From assembly GCA_963792175.1 (NCBI GenBank), contig CAWBVG010000010.1, positions 1 through 64,000 on the forward strand: DNA of 64,000 nucleotides. The letters run 5' to 3'. How positions within the stretch are numbered: position 1 is the first letter of the stretch; each line of letters starts with the position of its first letter. A model generated the notes under the pieces. The model was not told where the DNA came from, searched no databases, and saw nothing but the letters and a program-made list of their open reading frames with translations. The translations under genes and the position numbers were made by a program. Shown in pieces: positions 61,191 to 64,000 of the stretch. The DNA comes from CAWBVG01 sp963792175. Its GTDB lineage: Bacteria > Acidobacteriota > Vicinamibacteria > Vicinamibacterales > CAVVIG01.

Positions 61191-62158
61191 TGTTTCAGCG
61201 CATTGATCATCGCGGGCACGATCTCGAACAGATCGCCGACGATGCCGTAGTCGGCGATTTCGAAGATCGGGGCGTCCGGATCCTTGTTGATGGCAACGAC
61301 GGTGTTCGCGCCCTTCATGCCGACCAGGTGCTGAATCGCGCCCGAGATGCCGAGCGCGAGATACAACTTCGGCGCGACGGTTTGACCCGAGCTGCCCACC
61401 TGACGCTCCATCGGCAGCCACCCGGCGTCGCAGATCGGGCGCGACGCGGCGATTTCCGCGCCGAGCGCTTCCGCCAGCTGCTGGGCAAGGGCGATGTTCG
61501 TCTGCTCCTTGATCCCGCGGCCGACCGACACGATCCGCTCAGCCTGCGACAGATCCACCGCCTGCCTGGCCTGCTGGAAGGGCGCCTCGGGCTTCTGCCG
61601 AATCGCGGCGGCATCGACGGCGACCTCGAGCGCGCGCACCGGCGCCGCGGCGCTGCCCTTCGCAACCTGATCCACGCGATACGCGCCAATCTGGAAGGTG
61701 ATGAAGTGCGGGCCAGGGCCCTGCGGCACGATGTCAGCCGTGAGCTTGCCCTGGAACATCGGCCGTACGAACGCCGTGTCGGATCCCACGGTCTTGATCG
61801 CCGTGACGTCCGTGACGAGCGCGCGATCGAGCCGCGCTGCCAGTTTCGGGGCGAAGTCGCGCGTCTGGTAAGTGTGCGGCAGGAGCACCTGCGCCGGCGA
61901 CAGTTGCCCGATGACGGCCTGCAGCGCGGCGGTGAAGCCGTCGGGGGTATAGGGCTCGAGCGCCGCGTGCTCGACGGTCACGATTTCGGCGACCTGTGCG
62001 GCAGCGAGTTCGGCCGCCACGGCTGCGGCGTGCGCCCCCGGGACGAGGACGGTGATTGGCGCTCCTGAAACCTTCGCCAGCTGCTGCGCGCCGACGATCG
62101 TCTCCCACGTGGCGCGATTGAGCTTGCCGTCGCGCTGCTCGGCAATGACGAGAATCAT
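61187..62158 (-). CDS. etfA: Electron transfer flavoprotein subunit alpha
   Basis: 324 residues and intact. With EtfB it forms a soluble FAD/AMP heterodimer that collects electrons from acyl-CoA dehydrogenases. The FAD site motifs are SVGRGIKEQTNIALA and QVGSSGQTVAPKLYLALGISGAIQHLVGM, with AINKDPDAPIFEIADYGIVGD near the C-terminus, the ETF-alpha signature. ATG 62158 overlaps the etfB stop (ATGA). The downstream gene overlaps by TGA/GTG, so etfB-etfA and the quinone reductase form one tightly coupled operon. Confidence 0.95.
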   Translation of the reverse strand: MILVIAEQRDGKLNRATWETIVGAQQLAKVSGAPITVLVPGAHAAAVAAELAAAQVAEIVTVEHAALEPYTPDGFTAALQAVIGQLSPAQVLLPHTYQTRDFAPKLAARLDRALVTDVTAIKTVGSDTAFVRPMFQGKLTADIVPQGPGPHFITFQIGAYRVDQVAKGSAAAPVRALEVAVDAAAIRQKPEAPFQQARQAVDLSQAERIVSVGRGIKEQTNIALAQQLAEALGAEIAASRPICDAGWLPMERQVGSSGQTVAPKLYLALGISGAIQHLVGMKGANTVVAINKDPDAPIFEIADYGIVGDLFEIVPAMINALKQ

Positions 62159-62980
62159 GCGATGACCCGCGCCTCGTCGCGCAGTTTCCGCACGAGCTCT
62201 TTCGCGGCTTCCGCCGGCGATCCGTCGATGAGCTGGGTTTTCTTGCCCTTCTCGGGCACGTAGAGGCTGACGATTTTCTGTTTCGCCGCCGCGCCCGCCG
62301 GGGCGGAGGCCTTGCGAATCTCTTTCTTCTTCGCGGCCATGATCCCTTTGAGCGTGGCGTAACGGAGCTGGTTGATTCCGCTTTGGATCGTCAGCACCGC
62401 CGGCAGCGGCATGGCGACCCACTGGAACCACCCGCCCTCGAGCTCGCGCTTCACGGTCCGGGGACGGAGGTCGCTGGACTCCGTCCCCACGGATGATCCG
62501 GGGACGGAGGTTCCTGGCGACCTCCGTCCCCATCACCTCGACTTCCATGATGATCGTCGCGTGAGGGCGGCCGAGCTTTTCGGCCAGGATGACGCCGACC
62601 TGGGCGAACCCCTGATCGTCGGATTGCAGACCGGTGAGCACGATGTCGAACTCGTCGCCCTTCATCGCGGCGGCCAGCGCGTCGGCGGTCACGAAGGCAT
62701 CGGCGCTGGCAAGCCTCTCGTCGTCGACATGGATGGCGCGGTCGGCACCCCGCGCGAGCGCTTCGCGGATGACTTGCGCCACCCGCGCCGGACCGGCCGA
62801 GCAGACCACGACCTCGCCGCCATGCTTCTCCTTGAGGCGCAGCGCCTCTTCGAGCGCATAGGCGTCCGGTTCGTTCATTTCGAACGCCGCATCCTGCTCG
62901 CGAATCCAGGTTTTCGACTCGTCGAGGCGGGGTTGCCACTCCCGGGTGGGGACCTGTTTGATGCAGACAGCAATCTTCAT
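62155..62980 (-). CDS. etfB: Electron transfer flavoprotein subunit beta with repeat insertion
   Basis: The AMP-binding partner of EtfA. The N-terminal half has MKIAVCIKQVPTREW, EEALRLKEKHGGEVVVCSAGP, DIVLTGLQSDDQGFAQVGVILAEKLG and ATIIMEVEV. The C-terminal half has VKRELEGGWFQWVAMPLPAVLTIQ, SGINQLRYATLKGIMAAKKKEI and the end DEARVIA. Between EVEV and VKREL the family normally has only a few residues. Here a 76-nt double palindrome (62458-62533) intervenes and, as written, shifts the frame by one base. With 75 or 78 nt it would add about 25 residues. Other frameshifts in the window suggest a base error, so the inserted product may be made. Confidence 0.9.
62458..62533. repeat. GGGGACGGAGGT double palindrome inside etfB
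   Basis: Two hairpins in tandem. GGGGACGGAGGTC (62460-62472) pairs with GACTCCGTCCCC (62477-62488), and GGGGACGGAGGT (62500-62511) pairs perfectly with ACCTCCGTCCCC (62520-62531). They are joined by ACGGATGATCC. The arms relate the two copies to each other. Confidence 0.9.
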
Positions 62981-62991
62981 CTCAGTATCTG

Positions 62992-63100
62992 GTCATTGGG
63001 TAATTGGGTAATTGAGTAATTGATTGGGCGATTGATGGGTCATTGATTAGCTCAATCAAACAATCAATTACCCAATTCCCAGATTACCCAATTATCCAAT
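62992..63100. repeat. GGTAATTG / CAATTACC hairpin array
   Basis: Left: GGTAATTGGGTAATTGAGTAATTG and ATTGGGCGATTGATGGG. Right: CAATCAATTACCCAATTCCC and AGATTACCCAATTATCC. The halves are reverse complements around TAGCTCAATC. It lies between etfB and fabF (same strand). Confidence 0.82.
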
Positions 63101-63101
63101 C

Positions 63102-64000
<899 letters not shown>

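Overview
This high-GC window most likely comes from an Acidobacteriota chromosome of Vicinamibacteria type. The evidence is the gene mix: an acidobacterial duplicated permease, an Oar-like TonB receptor, a tricorn-type protease, an ECF sigma factor paired with a kinase-AAA-TPR protein, a PEP-CTERM protein, bacillithiol synthesis (BshC) and outer-membrane LPS assembly (LptE). I see no rRNA, tRNA, CRISPR array, insertion sequence or phage.

Layout. 1-9 kb: PEGA pseudokinase, bshC, a class A PBP, xdhC and an amidohydrolase. 8.8-11.6 kb: CIRCE-hrcA-grpE-dnaJ heat-shock operon without dnaK. 11.6-19.4 kb: prmA, a secreted carboxypeptidase-regulatory-like protein, rsmE, a Ser/Thr kinase, ilvE, pilT and recX. 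19.5-20.8 kb: a diadenylate cyclase (c-di-AMP synthase) wedged between recX and alaS. 21-34 kb: alaS, ADOP permease, lytic transglycosylase, ABC exporter, rpsT and the leuS-lptE-holA cluster. 34-42.6 kb: metallo-beta-lactamase-fold enzyme, TonB receptor, tricorn protease. 42.6-47.7 kb: TPR protein, sdhCAB and a histone-deacetylase-family enzyme. 47.8-52.6 kb: DUF3500 protein, a PEGA-collagen-Lcl_C secreted protein and a GMC oxidoreductase with its Tat-exported small subunit. 52.8-57.4 kb: sigma factor and giant kinase. 57.4-64 kb: truncated PEP-CTERM gene, vapBC, an acyltransferase, etfBA with a membrane quinone reductase, and fabF.

Two themes cut across the window. First, short repeats are everywhere. 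Many gene ends carry arrays of 7-8-nt units, often with the reverse complement on the other side so that a long hairpin can form. Other palindromes lie inside coding sequence: two insertions in prmA and one in etfB, at positions where the protein family normally has a short loop. Repeats also encode the last residues of two convergent proteins and probably the signal peptide of LptE. Second, many genes are split by one-base indels. These are sparse before 35.8 kb, absent in the 3.4-kb protease gene, and very dense at 35.8-38.8 and 42.6-57.4 kb. They hit essential genes (leuS, alaS, dnaJ), so most are probably sequence errors. For broken genes I give the whole inferred span.
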